Shown: piece by piece, positions 1-8,612 of the stretch
Numbering within the stretch: the first letter of the stretch is position 1
Layout: each line of letters starts with the position of its first letter
Assembly: GCA_022799315.1 (NCBI GenBank)
Contig: JAAWOE010000010.1
Coordinates: forward strand, 1 to 48,770
DNA: 48,770 bases
Direction of reading: 5' to 3'
Origin: Clostridia bacterium
GTDB taxonomy: Bacteria > Bacillota > Clostridia > TANB77 > CAG-508
The notes under the pieces: model-generated
Database searches by the model: none
What the model was told of the DNA's origin: nothing
Seen by the model: only the letters and a program-made list of their open reading frames with translations
Position numbers and translations under genes: made by a program

Positions 1-10
1 ATTTTTTTAC

Positions 11-87
11 GGCCTGGTAGTTCAGTTGGTTAGAACGCTAGCCTGTCACGCTAGAGGTCGACGGTTCGAGCCCGTTCCAGGTCGCCA
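11..87 (+). tRNA. tRNA-Asp (GTC)
   Basis: Full cloverleaf with encoded CCA. The acceptor arms GGCCTGG and CCAGGTC pair, the anticodon stem CTAGC/GCTAG closes loop CTGTCAC with anticodon GTC, and the T-arm carries GGTTCGAGCCC. It lies 24 bp before tRNA-Phe in the same orientation, so the two are probably cotranscribed from a promoter left of the window. Confidence 0.97.
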
Positions 88-111
88 TTTTTTTATTTAT
101 AAAGTTAATAT

Positions 112-187
112 GCCTCGATAGCTCAGTTGGTAGAGCAAGGGACTGAAAATCCCTGTGTCACTGGTTCGATTCCCGTTCGAGGCACCA
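112..187 (+). tRNA. tRNA-Phe (GAA)
   Basis: Full cloverleaf with encoded CCA. The acceptor arms GCCTCGA and TCGAGGC pair, and the stem GGGA/TCCC closes loop CTGAAAA with anticodon GAA. A strong terminator follows directly, which ends the tRNA-Asp/tRNA-Phe unit. Confidence 0.97.
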
Positions 188-191
188 TAAA

Positions 192-225
192 AGACTAGCA
201 CAAAGTGCTAGTCTAATTTTTTTAT
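192..225 (+). terminator. Rho-independent terminator of the tRNA unit
   Basis: Perfect 10-bp stem AGACTAGCAC / GTGCTAGTCT with loop AAA, followed by a T-rich run. Confidence 0.9.
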
Positions 226-352
226 ATAAACGGGAATCGAAAAGGAGTGGTCAACTTTCAGGACAGTTAAGGCTGTCATGAAACGAAGACAAAAACAGTC
301 CAGTGGACTATTTTTACGACGCGGCTCGACGATTTCTGCTCGAGACACCAAA
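226..352. other. tRNA-like debris and small hairpins downstream of tRNA-Phe
   Basis: Not a working tRNA. It opens with AACGGGAATCGAA, the reverse complement of the tRNA-Phe T-arm at about 165-177, and ends with CTCGAGACACCA, which resembles a degraded tRNA 3' end. In between are hairpins GACAG/CTGTC and AGTCC/GGACT, the second followed by a short T run. It may be a decayed tRNA copy or a repeat that follows tRNA genes. Confidence 0.4.
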
Positions 353-395
353 TATACAATCTTAAAAGGTCACATTTAATAGTTAACAATGAATA

Positions 396-704
396 GTGAA
401 GAATGAATATAGTTCAAGCATAATATGCCAAAAGATTGCTGATGATTGGAACTGGCTTTTTAGTAAAGGCTGGTACATAAGTGAAGAACTTAAAAAAGTC
501 TTTATTATTATGGATGGAAAGATACAGGAGGTTAAAGTATCATGCAATGGGAGACGGCCAGACGTAGAAAATTGGTTGACACACCAAAATGATGAGTGGT
601 GGAAGAATATGCTTTGGGGAATAGTGGTATACGTTACTAATTCCAGAACTTATGGTATATTGCATTGGAACACCGAACTTATTAAGGATGTTTGGAAGAA
701 TTAA
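396..704 (+). CDS. Doubtful hypothetical protein, possible foreign remnant
   Basis: I do not recognise this 102-residue frame. It would start at a GTG with no visible ribosome binding site, inside low-complexity 'gaatagtgaagaatgaa' sequence. The translation looks protein-like: tryptophan-rich (DDWNWLF, NDEWWKNMLWG) and followed by a good terminator. Codon use (AAG, GAG, CAG, GTC) is less A-biased than in the neighbours. It contains the only in-frame CGG read as sense that I found in the window, at 555-557, which argues either that it is not translated or that it arrived recently. It could be a decayed horizontally acquired gene. No membrane segment or known motif is visible. Confidence 0.3.
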   Translation: MKNEYSSSIICQKIADDWNWLFSKGWYISEELKKVFIIMDGKIQEVKVSCNGRRPDVENWLTHQNDEWWKNMLWGIVVYVTNSRTYGILHWNTELIKDVWKN

Positions 705-728
705 CCTAAAATTTAAAATTGACAAAGG

Positions 729-765
729 AAATGGGTCTTATAGAAATATAAGATCCATTTTCATA
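729..765 (+). terminator. Terminator hairpin
   Basis: A 14-bp stem with one mismatch (729-742 with 747-760), loop GAAA, then TTTTCAT. It ends whatever is transcribed from the left and isolates the next operon. Confidence 0.7.
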
Positions 766-858
766 TAAAAGGAGATATAACAAATTCAAAAGGTTGTTGC
801 AAAACATTTGTAATGACTTTTTGAATTTATGAAAAATGAAAAACTTTCCAATAAATTC

Positions 859-887
859 TTGCTATTTTATTAATAGTATTGTATGAT
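859..887 (+). promoter_or_regulatory. Promoter for the membrane protein/ParA-like operon
   Basis: TTGCTA (859-864), a 17-bp spacer, then TATGAT (882-887), about 60 bp before the first gene of the operon. Confidence 0.55.
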
Positions 888-945
888 ATTATAAGTAAAA
901 ATAACTTTAATTTTAGATAGAATTTTGGAAGGAGCAATGAACGTA

Positions 946-1347
946 ATGAAAAAAATAGTAGTAACGTTATTTATAATAATGTGTGTATTTTTTAGTTGTT
1001 CTGTTTATGCAAAAGTTACAGATAATATAATATCAGATTCAACTGCGGGACAATTAGTACAGATAAAAGAAAAAGAAATGAAAGAACTAGAGGATTACAA
1101 TGAAACATATGGATCGGAAGCATACGGATTTACAGCATATATGCTAAATAAAGTGCGCATATATAGTATTCCTCTTTGTTTTATAGGAATAGCAGTAGGA
1201 GCTATATGGCAATATGTAATTGGTATAAGAAAATTAGATGTACATGATAGAGGACTTTTTCTTATCGTTAGCTTTGTAACTATTTTTGTAATATGTCAAG
1301 TATTGCCACTTGTATTTGCAATAGTAGTGAAAGGCTTTAGAAATTAA
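946..1347 (+). CDS. Exported two-helix membrane protein, unknown function
   Basis: A 133-residue protein of unknown family. Residues 1-24 form a signal peptide with a basic start (MKKIVV) and a VYA cleavage site. A charged, extracytoplasmic-looking stretch follows, then two hydrophobic segments around residues 68-90 and 103-125, with IRKLDVHDRG between them. The start at 946 gives the cleaner signal peptide and an 11-nt spacing from the AAGGAG at 929-934. ATG 937 is also possible but sits only 2 nt from it. It is the first gene of an operon with the AT-hook ATPase 20 bp downstream, which suggests a shared membrane-associated process. I cannot say which. Confidence 0.75.
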   Translation: MKKIVVTLFIIMCVFFSCSVYAKVTDNIISDSTAGQLVQIKEKEMKELEDYNETYGSEAYGFTAYMLNKVRIYSIPLCFIGIAVGAIWQYVIGIRKLDVHDRGLFLIVSFVTIFVICQVLPLVFAIVVKGFRN

Positions 1348-1367
1348 TTAATTTGGAGGAATAACTA

Positions 1368-3569
1368 ATGAAAGTTTTATTTGCAGTTAGTAATGAAAAC
1401 ATATCTGATTCAATTGTTAAGAAATACCAAAAAGATTATAAAGAAATAATCTCTTATAAAAATGTTTATTACTTTAATGCAATTTTGAAAGAAATACAAA
1501 GAGATAAAACTTATGATAGAATTGTTATAAGTGAAGATTTAGAACCATTTGCCAATAATGATTATGAAGCAATTGACCGTTTTATATTTGATAAATTAGA
1601 TAGCATTAGTGACGAAGCAACAGATACTGATGGGGGAGACACCCCTATTATATTAATATGTTCAGATAGACGTGCAAAATCTGAACAGCTATTAGTAAAA
1701 TTGTTTAGTATAGGCGTTTACAGTGCATTACTGGGACAAGATAGAAGTATTGATGAAGTTTGTAAATTAATTAGAAAACCACGTACAAAAAAAGAAGCTA
1801 AAATATATTATAAGATAGAATCTGAAGATGCAAAATATCAAGAGGAAAATGAAGACACAGTTAGTGAAGTCGAAATACAAAATATTCGTGCACACTATAA
1901 AAAATTAGGCAAAAACGAAGAAGCATATGTAGAAAGTTTTAATAATATCGCAGCTCAATACACAGATTCACAACTAAGAGTAATAGTGAAGTTTTTACCA
2001 CTAAATGTAAAGGCAGTACTAGAAACAAATTCACCTAAATATCAATCTATTATGTCTTTTGCAGGAGGTAGTGTAGCAAAGCAAGTTAAAAAAGAAACTA
2101 AAAAAGAAGATGCAATTAAAATAGATTTCATAGAAAATCAGTTAAATAAACCAAAAATGACAAAACCTGTTATTGTTCCATCAGCAGTACATTCAGATAG
2201 TGTAACTAAATTAAGTAGAAAAACAGAAAAAACACAAACTAATAATGATAATTCGATAAAAAGTATAGAAAATAATACAAATAACAACATACAACAAAAT
2301 TCAACACAAGAAGTATCATTACAAGATTTACTAGATGAAGAACTAGTTGTAACACCAAAAAGAGGAAGGGGCAGACCTAAAAAAACTGTAAATCCAGAAC
2401 AAGAAGAAAATAAAGTTGCAACACCCAAAAGAGGAAGAGGCAGACCTAAAAAAATAGTAGAACCAGTAGAAGAAATAGAAGAAGTAAATCCTGTTAATTT
2501 GTTTGATTTAGATGAAGAAGATGAAAAGACAATTTTGCCTGGGGTAGAAGAAGTAAGAGATGTAGAAGAAAATATATTACCAGGATTTGATTTAGAAGAA
2601 CAACCAATAGTAAGCCAAGAAAACGAATATAATCAATATGAAGAAATAAATTCTTATCGTAAAGGAATAATAGAACAAAATGACATTTCACAAAATGTAA
2701 ATATAGAAAGCTTATTATCAAAAGATAAAAAGGTAGTGACTTTTGTAGGAACTAGCAAAAATGGAACAAGTTTCTTAGTAAATAATTTGGCTGAATTATT
2801 TTCAAATATGGGAATTAATACAGCAATTTTAGATGTAACAAAAAATAAAAATTCATACTATATATACACTAAAAATGAAGAAGAACTAAGAAAAGTTGCA
2901 TTTAATTCTATGAGTAATTTAGAAAAAGATATTGCACAAGGAATTAAAGTAAACAACAATTTAACAGTATATACTTCACTTCCCGCAGAAAATGTGGAAG
3001 TAAATCCAGAAAGCGTACTTGCAACATTAGTTAAAAATTATTCTTTAGTACTTATAGATACTGATTTTGATACTCCAATTTCTTATTTTGCAAATTCACA
3101 AGAAATTTATTTAGTGCAAAGTATGGACATTTTAACAATTCAACCACTTACAGCATTTTTAAGAGATTTAAAATCAAAAAATATACTTTTACCAGAAAAG
3201 TTAAGAGTTGTTATAAACAAAGAAACAAGAATAAGAGGATTAAATCCAAAAGTTATAATAGGTGGAATGGCATTTTATAATGCTCCAGCAATGACATTTA
3301 TGACAGAATTATTTAATAAAGATAATATAAAATATACAACCATACCATTTGATGAGCAAACATATTCAAGATATTTAGAAGCTTTAGTAAATTGTAAGAT
3401 TTCTTTAAATGGTTATGATAAGAACTTTATGCAAGCATTAAAAACATTAGCAAATATGGTATATCCATTATTAGGTAATAAATATAAACCAGTTGACAAT
3501 TATAATTCAAGAGATAGCTTCTCTTCACAAACAAATAATGTTATAGAACAAATGAAAAGAAAATTTTAA
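1368..3569 (+). CDS. ParA/MinD-like ATPase with two AT-hook motifs
   Basis: A 733-residue multidomain protein. Residues 1-150 look like a degenerate receiver-type domain, as in CpaE-like proteins. A low-complexity linker follows, with two AT-hook cores of RGRPKK type at about 332-339 and 355-362. Residues from about 454 form a SIMIBI/MinD-like ATPase domain: a P-loop-like GTSKNGTS near 460 that lacks the canonical KGGxGKT lysine pattern, and a Walker-B-like LVLIDTDFD near 560. ATP hydrolysis is therefore uncertain. AT-hooks bind the minor groove of A/T tracts, which suits an AT-rich chromosome and suggests anchoring to the nucleoid. A good GGAGG precedes the ATG. It lies in an operon between two membrane proteins. 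Role inferred: DNA- or membrane-linked positioning. Confidence 0.75.
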   Translation: MKVLFAVSNENISDSIVKKYQKDYKEIISYKNVYYFNAILKEIQRDKTYDRIVISEDLEPFANNDYEAIDRFIFDKLDSISDEATDTDGGDTPIILICSDRRAKSEQLLVKLFSIGVYSALLGQDRSIDEVCKLIRKPRTKKEAKIYYKIESEDAKYQEENEDTVSEVEIQNIRAHYKKLGKNEEAYVESFNNIAAQYTDSQLRVIVKFLPLNVKAVLETNSPKYQSIMSFAGGSVAKQVKKETKKEDAIKIDFIENQLNKPKMTKPVIVPSAVHSDSVTKLSRKTEKTQTNNDNSIKSIENNTNNNIQQNSTQEVSLQDLLDEELVVTPKRGRGRPKKTVNPEQEENKVATPKRGRGRPKKIVEPVEEIEEVNPVNLFDLDEEDEKTILPGVEEVRDVEENILPGFDLEEQPIVSQENEYNQYEEINSYRKGIIEQNDISQNVNIESLLSKDKKVVTFVGTSKNGTSFLVNNLAELFSNMGINTAILDVTKNKNSYYIYTKNEEELRKVAFNSMSNLEKDIAQGIKVNNNLTVYTSLPAENVEVNPESVLATLVKNYSLVLIDTDFDTPISYFANSQEIYLVQSMDILTIQPLTAFLRDLKSKNILLPEKLRVVINKETRIRGLNPKVIIGGMAFYNAPAMTFMTELFNKDNIKYTTIPFDEQTYSRYLEALVNCKISLNGYDKNFMQALKTLANMVYPLLGNKYKPVDNYNSRDSFSSQTNNVIEQMKRKF

Positions 3570-3602
3570 GTAAGTAATTAACGATTTTAAAGAGGTGATA
3601 TC

Positions 3603-4694
3603 GTGATATACGTGTTAATATTGCTGGTAGTAATAGTTATAGCACTTATGGTATATAATATTGTTGTATATAAAAGAGTACAAAATTTTAATAGTATCAA
3701 TCAAAAAATCACAGGATTGAATGTTTTACAAGATTTTATGAATACAATAGGTGAATACTCATCAGTTGACGAAAAAATAGAAAAAATAAATGAAATACTA
3801 ATTGAGAAATATGATATTAAATATTCTACAATTGTAATGTTTGATGGTGCAGAATATGTAATCAAGGCATCTAATGTACAAGAACAACACTGGGAAGCTT
3901 TAAGAAGTTTGCATGATCAGGAGATATTTAAGGATAGTATTTCAACCGCTACACCTAAATATGTTACTGTAAATAATGATACAGAAAGATTACCATATCA
4001 AACGATGGAATTCGGAAGAGCAAAATCTGCAATGTTTTTTCCGTTATATATAGACAATGTTTATATAGGATATTGGATTATTGAAAGTGGACAACCACAT
4101 GCATTTGATAATATAGATACAACAATACTAGAAGTAGTAAAAGAAAATATTATAGCAGTATATAAAACAATATCATATCAAAATACAGTAGAAAATATTT
4201 CAAGAAAAGATTTGTTTTCTGAACTTAATTCTGCAGAATATTTGTATGGAAAAGGTAAAAAAATAATTGATAAATATACTACTTCTGCAGTGTGTATGTT
4301 TAAAATAACTAATTTACCACAAATAAACGAAGAATATAGTAGAGAAACAGGTAATGATGTTATTATTGAAGTGAGTGATTACATAAAAGAAAGCTTGTCA
4401 TCAGAATATGTATTTGTAAGATATATGGGACCTAAATTTGCAATTGTGTTTTCAGGTGTAGATGTAAATGGGGTTGTAGAATTCATACAAGATATTAAAA
4501 ACAATATTGAGAATATGGAAATAGAAGAAGTGGTATCAGGTAATACTAAAGCTAAACCAAGGTATGCAAGCCCAAAATTAAATTTTGTTTTAACCACATA
4601 CTATAAAGGGACAGCTTTAGAAAATGTAACTAAAAAACTAGAAGAATACTTAGACAATGCGGATGAAAGAGAAAGTGACATTAATAATATTTAA
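3603..4694 (+). CDS. Membrane-anchored GAF plus degenerate GGDEF protein
   Basis: A 363-residue protein with a GTG start behind AGAGGTGAT. Residues 1-22 form one membrane helix. Residues about 38-195 look like a GAF-type sensory domain (FFPLYIDNVYIGYWIIES). Residues about 205-345 look like a GGDEF fold, but the signature expected as RYGGDEFAI reads RYMGPKFAIVFSG. The catalytic GGDEF loop is therefore lost, and diguanylate cyclase activity is not expected. Such degenerate domains usually act as sensors or protein-interaction modules. It is third in an operon after the AT-hook ATPase and is followed closely by ireB. Confidence 0.75.
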   Translation: MIYVLILLVVIVIALMVYNIVVYKRVQNFNSINQKITGLNVLQDFMNTIGEYSSVDEKIEKINEILIEKYDIKYSTIVMFDGAEYVIKASNVQEQHWEALRSLHDQEIFKDSISTATPKYVTVNNDTERLPYQTMEFGRAKSAMFFPLYIDNVYIGYWIIESGQPHAFDNIDTTILEVVKENIIAVYKTISYQNTVENISRKDLFSELNSAEYLYGKGKKIIDKYTTSAVCMFKITNLPQINEEYSRETGNDVIIEVSDYIKESLSSEYVFVRYMGPKFAIVFSGVDVNGVVEFIQDIKNNIENMEIEEVVSGNTKAKPRYASPKLNFVLTTYYKGTALENVTKKLEEYLDNADERESDINNI

Positions 4695-4712
4695 TAAATG
4701 GAGGTATTAATT

Positions 4713-4967
4713 ATGGATATGGACAAAACAATGAGCTTTACAGTTGAAAAAGATAAAAATGTAAGAGCAAGAGAAATTTTAAAAACAGTATACCAAGCAT
4801 TACTAGAAAAAGGATATAATCCAATAAATCAAATTGTTGGTTATATTTTATCTGGTGATCCAACATATATTACAAGCCATAAAGACGCAAGAAATTTAAT
4901 TCGTCTAATAGAAAGAGATGAATTGTTGGAAAAAATGGTAAAAAACTATATAGGATTAGATGAATAA
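4713..4967 (+). CDS. ireB: IreB family regulatory phosphoprotein (UPF0297/DUF965)
   Basis: An 84-residue protein of typical family length with the conserved core [34 protein letters not shown] (family recognised by sequence; see residues about 22-55). In enterococci IreB is a substrate of the Ser/Thr kinase IreK and modulates cephalosporin resistance. That role is family knowledge, not shown here. An ATG at 4698 overlaps the GGAGG binding site, so the ATG at 4713, 8 nt behind it, is the likelier start. The ireB-ruvX-DUF1292 order is the usual Firmicutes arrangement, and the stop overlaps the ruvX start region. Confidence 0.93.
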   Translation: MDMDKTMSFTVEKDKNVRAREILKTVYQALLEKGYNPINQIVGYILSGDPTYITSHKDARNLIRLIERDELLEKMVKNYIGLDE

Positions 4968-4968
4968 T

Positions 4969-5382
4969 ATGCGTATACTAGGAATAGACTATGGAGATGC
5001 AAGAGTAGGAATTGCAGTTTCTGATGCATTAGGAATTACAGCGCAAGGGCTTGAAACCATTCATCATGATGGTAATGATAAAGTGGTTTTAAAAAGACTA
5101 GAAGAAATTATTAATCAATATGAAATTAGTAAGATTGCAATTGGAATGCCTTTTAATATGAATGGAACAAGTTCAGAAAGAGTAGAAGTTACAAAGAAAT
5201 TTATTCATAAATTAAATTGTAAATTTCCTAAAATTGAAGTTGTGGAAATAGATGAGAGATTAACTACAGTTGCTGCTCATAAAACAATGAATTTCTTAGA
5301 TGTAAATAAATCAAAAAAGAGAGGAATTGTAGACACGATTTCTGCTGTATATATATTAGAAATGTATATGAATAAAAAATAA
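4969..5382 (+). CDS. ruvX: RuvX/YqgF Holliday-junction resolvase-like RNase
   Basis: A 137-residue protein of the RNase H-like YqgF family. It opens with MRILGIDYGDARVGIAVSD, which holds the first catalytic aspartate, and continues with IAIGMPFNMNGT, DERLTT and a C-terminal DTISAVYILEMY that carries the last acidic residue. It is linked to 16S rRNA 5'-end processing and proposed as a Holliday-junction nuclease. Two starts are possible, 4960 (overlapping the ireB stop) and 4969. I chose 4969 because family members begin MRILGxDYG. It is translationally coupled to ireB. Confidence 0.93.
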   Translation: MRILGIDYGDARVGIAVSDALGITAQGLETIHHDGNDKVVLKRLEEIINQYEISKIAIGMPFNMNGTSSERVEVTKKFIHKLNCKFPKIEVVEIDERLTTVAAHKTMNFLDVNKSKKRGIVDTISAVYILEMYMNKK

Positions 5383-5480
5383 TTAAGTATATGATTACAA
5401 AAATAGTAAATAATACTATAAATAAGTTATTAATATTGTAGAAATACAATTTTTATATAAAATTTGAAAGGAGAACAAAT

Positions 5481-5786
5481 ATGGACGAGAATAACATGCC
5501 AGAAGAAGAATTAGATAACATCATTGTATTAAACGATGAAAATGGAGAAGAGGTTAAATTTGAATTTTTAGACCTAGTTGAATTAGATGGAGAAGAATAT
5601 GTAGTATTACTACCAGCTGAAGAAGATGAAGAAGAAGGAGAAGTTGTAATCCTTAAGGTAGAAGATACAGAATCTGAAGAAGAAGAATCTTATGTAAGTG
5701 TTGACGATGAAGAAACACTAAATAAAGTATTTGAAATGTTCAAAGAAAAATTTAAAGATGAATTTAACTTTGTTGATGAAGATTAA
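5481..5786 (+). CDS. DUF1292 (YrzB-like) acidic protein
   Basis: A 101-residue, very acidic protein of the DUF1292 family, which nearly always lies beside ireB and ruvX. The core DNIIVLNDENGEEVKFEFLDLVELDGEEYVVLLP-type segment spans residues 12-46. Acidic runs (EEDEEEGE, SEEEES) and a helical C-terminus (ETLNKVFEMFKEKFKDEF) follow. Function unknown. It has a strong AAAGGAG binding site 98 bp after ruvX and ends in a terminator, closing this cluster. Confidence 0.88.
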   Translation: MDENNMPEEELDNIIVLNDENGEEVKFEFLDLVELDGEEYVVLLPAEEDEEEGEVVILKVEDTESEEEESYVSVDDEETLNKVFEMFKEKFKDEFNFVDED

Positions 5787-5800
5787 TTATAAAACTAGTA

Positions 5801-5830
5801 AAAGACCCTCAGTTATACTGAGGGTCTTTT
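5801..5830. terminator. Rho-independent terminator after DUF1292 gene
   Basis: A 12-bp stem AAAGACCCTCAG / CTGAGGGTCTTT with loop TTATA and a following T. Confidence 0.92.
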
Positions 5831-5903
5831 ACATATTATCTTTTAGAATAATGTACAAAATGTCTGTATAAGATTTAATAAGAAAATCTTAGGAGGAATT
5901 TAT

Positions 5904-6656
5904 ATGAAAGTAATAAGGATTAGAAAAAAGCATTTAATAATATCTATTTGTATACTTATGATGATAACTGTCTTTTCACTAGGGAAGAGTGTGTCGTTTG
6001 GAATGCAACATTACTATAAACTTGATTTTCAAACAGGGTTAGTAACGGCATCTAAACTAAATGTAAGAAGTGGACCAAGTACCAAATATAGTGTGGTAAC
6101 AACAGTAAACAAAAATGAATACATACGTGTTTTGGCAGGCGTTGGAAATTGGTATATTATTCAGACAGAGAGCGATCATGTGGGAGCTGTAAGCAAACAA
6201 TATGTAAAAGCGATTTATCCAAGTAGTAATAACAATACAAGTGGGAATAACACAAGTACTAATCAAACAACTTTAACAGTTGATGAACAAGAAACCTTGA
6301 ATTTGATAAATGCACAAAGAACTAAGAATGGTCTAACAGCATTAAAAATTGATAATGAAGTACAAAGAGTGGCAAGAATAAAAGCACAAGATATGGTAGA
6401 TAATAATTATTTTTCTCATAATTCACCAACATATGGATCACCATTTGATATGTTAAAAAGTTTTAAAATATCTTATAAAACAGCAGGAGAAAATATAGCA
6501 GGAAATTCCAGTAATAGCGGTGCTGTAAATGCTTGGATGAATTCATCAGGACATAAGGCAAATATCTTAAATAGTAGTTTTAATTATACAGGAATTGGAG
6601 TTGTAAAAAGTCCGAAATATGGAAAAATGTATGTACAAATGTTTATAGGAAAATAA
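5904..6656 (+). CDS. Secreted SH3b + CAP (SCP/PR1-like, YkwD-type) protein
   Basis: A 250-residue exported protein. Residues 1-32 form a signal anchor (KKHLIISICILMMITVFSLG). A bacterial SH3 domain follows at about 45-105 (SKLNVRSGPSTKYSVV, then WYII), a Ser/Asn/Thr linker at 110-125, and a CAP domain at about 128-250. The CAP domain has LNLINAQRTKNGL, the histidine in FSHNSPTYG, the GENIAGN motif and AWMNSSGHKANIL, which supplies the second histidine. The family is typical of clostridial spore or envelope proteins, and the SH3b part suggests cell-wall binding. RBS GGAGG. It is monocistronic between terminators. Confidence 0.9.
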   Translation: MKVIRIRKKHLIISICILMMITVFSLGKSVSFGMQHYYKLDFQTGLVTASKLNVRSGPSTKYSVVTTVNKNEYIRVLAGVGNWYIIQTESDHVGAVSKQYVKAIYPSSNNNTSGNNTSTNQTTLTVDEQETLNLINAQRTKNGLTALKIDNEVQRVARIKAQDMVDNNYFSHNSPTYGSPFDMLKSFKISYKTAGENIAGNSSNSGAVNAWMNSSGHKANILNSSFNYTGIGVVKSPKYGKMYVQMFIGK

Positions 6657-6677
6657 TTCATAAAATTTCAGAAAATG

Positions 6678-6706
6678 TTGACAATAAGAGATAGGTTTTA
6701 TAAAAT
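6678..6706 (+). promoter_or_regulatory. Promoter of the GLUG-repeat protein
   Basis: TTGACA (6678-6683), a 17-bp spacer, then TAAAAT (6701-6706), about 49 bp before the ATG. Confidence 0.65.
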
Positions 6707-6754
6707 GTGTATAGAATAAAGCATGCATAAACATAAGATAAATGGAGGAATTTT

Positions 6755-8464
6755 ATGAAAACGAAAAAACAAAATATAACAAGTGATGTTGGGGTAAGCC
6801 TCATGTATGCCCAAAGAGGTATAACACTAATTGCACTAATAATAACAATAATCATAATGCTGATTTTAGCAGGAGTAGTGCTAAGTTTAACAGTAGGAGA
6901 AAATGGGTTATTTAAAATATCAAAATATGCAGTGCAAAAAAATAGTGAAGAAACAGCAAGAGAGAAGTTAGAATTAGCACTTGCAGATCTGCAAGCAAGA
7001 AAATATACAGATGTAGAAAATTATAATGAAAAAGGTTATATAAATAACTATCTAATCAATGAAGGAATGAGTGTAGAAGGAAACATAGTAACAGTAGATG
7101 GTTATAAATTTGAAATAGATAGAACTATACCCAAAATAAAAGAAAACTTAGGACAATCAGAAATAATATTAACAAAAGAAGTAACAAAATATTTAGGGAA
7201 AAATGCAAATGATAAATATGAAGTACAAGCATTAATAACAATAGAAAGTAAAAAAGAAATAGAAAAAGTAATAATAAAAAAACAAGATAAAACAATACAA
7301 GAAATAATATCAAGTGAAAATAAACAAAAAATAGTAAAAGATATAACAATAGAATTAGATGAAGAATATAAAGCTACAATAAAAACAATAGATGGAAAAA
7401 CAGAAGAAAAAGCAATAATAGAAAATTCAATTGAAACAATAAAAAACGAAGAAGAATTAGTGGCATTTGGAGAAAAAGTGAATAAAGGACTAACATATGA
7501 AGGAAAAACTATTAGCTTAGAAAATGATATAAATTTAGTAGGAAGTAATAGTAACAGAAATTGGAAATCCATAGGAAATTCACTGGAAGATAAATATTTT
7601 TCGGGAGTATTTGAAGGAAATAACCATAAAATTTTTGAAATTTATAATGAAGACACAACTGAAGGAACGCAAGGATTTTTTGGATATGTTAAAGGGGGAA
7701 CAGTACAAAACTTAGGAATAGAAAGTGGGCATATATTAGGAAAATATTCAGTTGGAGGAATAGCAGGAAAAATAGATAATGGAAATATAATAAACTGTTA
7801 CAATAAGACCAAAATTGAATGTCTAGATTCAGAAGCAGATTATGGTGGTATGAGAATAGGAGGAATTACAGGATATGCAATAAAAACTACAATTACACAA
7901 TGCTATAATGATGGTGAAATCAACGGCAATTTAAATACTGCAGGTGGAATTGTAGGAAGAGTAGATGATAAAACGAATGTAGTAAATTGTTATAATACCG
8001 GAAGTGTCACAGCAAATGCTTATATAGGAGGAATAATAGGATTTACCAACGAAAACGAAAATAATAGTATAAATAATTGTTATAATACGGGAAAAGTAAC
8101 TGCTAAATCATTTGTAGGTGGATTAATTGGAAGTTTATATAAAGGTAACGAAATAAATAATAGTTATAATATAGGAACTGTAAATGGTAACGATATGTAT
8201 GTAGGAGGAGTAATAGGAGAGAATAAAGGAGCTTTTAAAAATTTATTTTATATAAATACATCTGGACCAGAATGGGGATGTGGTATTAACGATACAGAGT
8301 ATGGGTTAGAAGAAGCTAAAGGATCAAGTGAAGAAACGCTAAAAGGACTAACAACTAAATTTAATGAAGGACAGGAAGGAGAGCCATGGAAGGAAGATGA
8401 AGACAATATAAATGGAGGTTATCCAATATTAAGTTGGCAAAAGGCTCCAAATACAAATGGATAA
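6755..8464 (+). CDS. Pilin-like (type IV N-terminus) surface protein with GLUG repeats
   Basis: A 569-residue protein. Residues 23-46 are a prepilin-like hydrophobic helix with the clostridial pattern RGITLIALIITIIIMLILAG, preceded by a short basic leader. The next segment (about 60-230) is Lys/Glu rich. From about residue 310 come at least five GLUG-type repeats with alternating 'GGI.G' and 'NCYNTG' blocks, a beta-solenoid fold seen in adhesins. It is probably exported and processed by a prepilin peptidase, or retained by its N-terminal helix, with the repeats exposed. No pilus assembly genes are in the window. It has a consensus promoter and GGAGG. Function in adhesion is inferred. Confidence 0.8.
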   Translation: MKTKKQNITSDVGVSLMYAQRGITLIALIITIIIMLILAGVVLSLTVGENGLFKISKYAVQKNSEETAREKLELALADLQARKYTDVENYNEKGYINNYLINEGMSVEGNIVTVDGYKFEIDRTIPKIKENLGQSEIILTKEVTKYLGKNANDKYEVQALITIESKKEIEKVIIKKQDKTIQEIISSENKQKIVKDITIELDEEYKATIKTIDGKTEEKAIIENSIETIKNEEELVAFGEKVNKGLTYEGKTISLENDINLVGSNSNRNWKSIGNSLEDKYFSGVFEGNNHKIFEIYNEDTTEGTQGFFGYVKGGTVQNLGIESGHILGKYSVGGIAGKIDNGNIINCYNKTKIECLDSEADYGGMRIGGITGYAIKTTITQCYNDGEINGNLNTAGGIVGRVDDKTNVVNCYNTGSVTANAYIGGIIGFTNENENNSINNCYNTGKVTAKSFVGGLIGSLYKGNEINNSYNIGTVNGNDMYVGGVIGENKGAFKNLFYINTSGPEWGCGINDTEYGLEEAKGSSEETLKGLTTKFNEGQEGEPWKEDEDNINGGYPILSWQKAPNTNG

Positions 8465-8508
8465 TAATAAATAAATTTAAAAATAACAATAAAAATCTTT
8501 AAAAAAGC

Positions 8509-8537
8509 TTGATTTTTTGGTAAAAAAAGGATATAAT
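8509..8537 (+). promoter_or_regulatory. Promoter of the rimP-nusA-infB operon
   Basis: TTGATT (8509-8514), a 17-bp spacer, then TATAAT (8532-8537). This is one of the best promoter matches in the window, 76 bp before rimP. Confidence 0.75.
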
Positions 8538-8561
8538 AACATATGCAAATATGAAAACTAG

Positions 8562-8586
8562 AAGAGTGGGAACAAATCCCACTCTT
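8562..8586 (+). promoter_or_regulatory. Leader hairpin before rimP
   Basis: A 10-bp stem AAGAGTGGGA / TCCCACTCTT with loop ACAAA, ending 11 bp before the rimP ribosome binding site. It lies within the predicted leader transcript. It could be an attenuator-like terminator (TTT follows) or an RNA-stability element. Confidence 0.5.
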
Positions 8587-8612
8587 TGGTTGTATAAAGG
8601 GAGGAATTTTTC

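Noticed and set aside
396-704. A confident gene with an in-frame CGG that would contradict CGG being vacant
   Set aside because: No binding site, atypical codon use and no recognised family. Kept only as a doubtful frame.
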